DNA of 43,066 bases from Saprospiraceae bacterium (GTDB lineage Bacteria; Bacteroidota; Bacteroidia; Chitinophagales; Saprospiraceae): positions 1 through 43,066 of the forward strand of contig JAHDDR010000010.1 of NCBI GenBank assembly GCA_020629255.1. The letters are read 5' to 3'. The stretch's first letter is position 1. Every line of letters begins with the position of its first letter. The position numbers were made by a program, and so were the translations under genes. Below, piece after piece: positions 42,801 through 43,066 of the stretch. The notes beneath the pieces were generated by a model. The model saw only the letters and a program-made list of their open reading frames with translations, was not told where the DNA came from and ran no database searches.

Positions 42801-43066
42801 GAAAACAAACCGCCGGTTCTTTTGCCCCAAAAGCAAGTGTTGGAATATCAAAATTTACCCCAAGGAAAATATGAATTAATCGTCTTGTATGAAAAGGGTT
42901 TTGTATCCGAAAATATCCAACTTGAAAATTATGCATCCACTTATATAAGAAATGAAAAGCCAGAAATAAAAACCAAACAACTCAATGAAAAGCTAGCAAC
43001 CATTTTTCATGAATTAAAAATGTGGAACGAAAATATTTTTAATCCCAATTCCAAAGATTATTTCAA
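39864..43066 (+). CDS. Alpha-2-macroglobulin-like exported protein, 3' end beyond the window
   Basis: An open frame starts at ATG 39864 and runs without a stop to the last base, giving at least 1067 residues. A signal peptide (about 1-19) ends at LLGQ. Macroglobulin-like beta-sandwich domains are suggested by segments such as YKKGEKIILEAEAKF (about 331-345) and VEPGQEISVKIKATDPEGKPASHVNVLASAV (about 612-642), the latter matching the typical PGq..v.v...dG.Pa.a.v pattern. The thioester and C-terminal domains are not in view. Related Bacteroidota proteins are periplasmic or surface lipoproteins thought to trap proteases or assist export. A TATCTTTG element lies 82 bases upstream. The family call rests on the repeated pattern and is moderate. 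Confidence 0.75.
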   Translation, partial: MKQLIFVYFLILMFFVPLLGQDPITVLPDSSKVKVFYFPLDVEESEYFLKKKSVPTNWAWDFSKAISALEKEEEHLDLPPGQYLRLGYNDYNDQLEYHYKSMHSFSMEVLQNGQNIFIQFVDEDGSYIQADEVEYKKKKLKFDANYKGYPIENPKKNGVVKIKNGKQLAFYKINKKIDPNLNRRESFFKKIFKKKPKGINGYVVTNKPKYKLLDTLKSSAYFVDISNNKPYNKPVRIYFMKWRNYYSNYVNSVRDSVFSQLVYPTSPGRYNFDFVIEDSLSKRYGYRLLYQFGNEKRIWKNEFKFKKLRLEDYVLDEVEYSFTSNQKEYKKGEKIILEAEAKFTTKNKVPNVQIKVVVMPDQISEVLVDKEMIKDTLWTHQQFLDENGTTNIEIPNHIFPQAKMDVKAIAIFTTPNGELQEESRYFSINTTSQIEQKERLELEIVKGKLEGKYFIGDSLVHKKGMLKLYFSQGKDYTGIHGKEIEMDLPFSIDVNAAIFEYKLFCGELEKRLNVHSARSIYLSGGIEKDSFGITIFNSNKIPVAYQIYYNEEVVKKGTFQDSIFMFQETPRGYGRYTVSYGYVWAGTSKMEYARYGLSKKDLKIEIEQKEEVEPGQEISVKIKATDPEGKPASHVNVLASAVSAKFEDPLADQISMPFYFGEKKQKQISLAKYNNNRYWKRYNNRKYLGKGTITSVWQQKLNLNIDDEYQLKHPKDTVYKKYISLPEEIDPWPQFSPYIVSKGKFRKVYAIFINENPIYFYDAGKNSGYAFVGREGVWEIEVRTKEGSFYIKNVELKKDFKLNLSIDEEKAKNKQLKNVMFVPKKNKWTKEEMWSRKNSLMKIRDRRLYLWQRNGKVFHERYYDGFIGPFSNGGFVEVIAQNDFKRKIEFNGGYEYVIQENRERLYEIDFKKEKLKGKWQSYNKNRLAITPNQIQYKPPIKKNGDPFYFVYSKLGKNNAAKLLYDIEQKEKPLLLALLHENKPPVLLPQKQVLEYQNLPQGKYELIVLYEKGFVSENIQLENYASTYIRNEKPEIKTKQLNEKLATIFHELKMWNENIFNPNSKDYF

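Noticed and set aside
1-43066. Defence island, prophage, integron or transposon
   Set aside because: No transposase, integrase, terminase, CRISPR, toxin-antitoxin or restriction endonuclease gene was recognised, and no tRNA-flanked direct repeats were seen. The lone methyltransferase is not enough for a defence claim.

Overview
The window is a low-GC chromosomal segment of a Bacteroidota bacterium, most likely of the Saprospiria (Lewinella/Saprospira-like). Four things point there. There are type IX secretion (T9SS) parts and cargo: a PorP/SprF protein, a DUF5103 plug protein, and two giant secreted proteins with type A C-terminal sorting domains. TAnnTTTG promoter elements sit in front of many genes. 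The E1 2-oxoacid dehydrogenase subunits are fused. Several families are largely Bacteroidota-specific, such as HYC_CC_PP and TIGR04283-like glycosyltransferases. I see no tRNA, rRNA, CRISPR array, transposase, integrase or phage gene, so this looks like ordinary chromosome with some lineage-specific genes. The genus-level guess is inference.

Layout. 0-8 kb: TlpA-like thioredoxin (-), MltA lytic transglycosylase (+), a 47-aa membrane mini-protein antisense to the mltA end, a two-TM protein (-), dnaN (-), glnS (-), and a WG-repeat lipoprotein (+). Perfect DnaA-box 9-mers lie on both sides of dnaN. 8-17 kb: PorP/SprF with a strong terminator, a solitary cytosine-5 DNA methyltransferase, a PaaE-like ferredoxin reductase, a bidirectional terminator, then a 1623-aa T9SS cargo protein with FN3, GEVED and SprB-type repeats (-). 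17-18.6 kb: a MerR/cobalamin-domain regulator, an AT-rich control region with an inverted repeat and helically phased TTGTTTA repeats over a consensus promoter, and an ECF sigma factor. 18.5-25.3 kb: the T9SS plug protein, fused E1 alpha/beta, and small conserved or secreted proteins (80-aa unknown, DUF2147, two unknowns that overlap tail to tail, an NHL-repeat lipoprotein). 25.4-27.4 kb: a probable metal (copper-type) operon of HYC_CC_PP protein, outer-membrane barrel and double-HMA protein. 27.4-31.5 kb: a VOC protein, rsmA, pepA and pdxA. 31.5-36.3 kb: a 1577-aa T9SS cargo protein with seven ~100-residue repeats, a dockerin and a cohesin-like domain. 36.4-43 kb: an unknown helical protein, a TIGR04283-like glycosyltransferase abutting a BamA/D15 barrel, and an alpha-2-macroglobulin-like protein cut by the window end.

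How the genes fit together. Much of the window concerns the cell envelope and secretion: T9SS accessory parts and cargo, outer-membrane barrels, lipoproteins and murein turnover. Housekeeping genes (dnaN, glnS, rsmA, pepA, pdxA, E1) lie among them. The most distinctive regulatory locus is MerR-operator-ECF sigma. In other Bacteroidota I associate that gene order with carotenoid genes, which are absent next to it here. The most distinctive protein architecture is the seven-copy repeat in the 1577-aa secreted protein.
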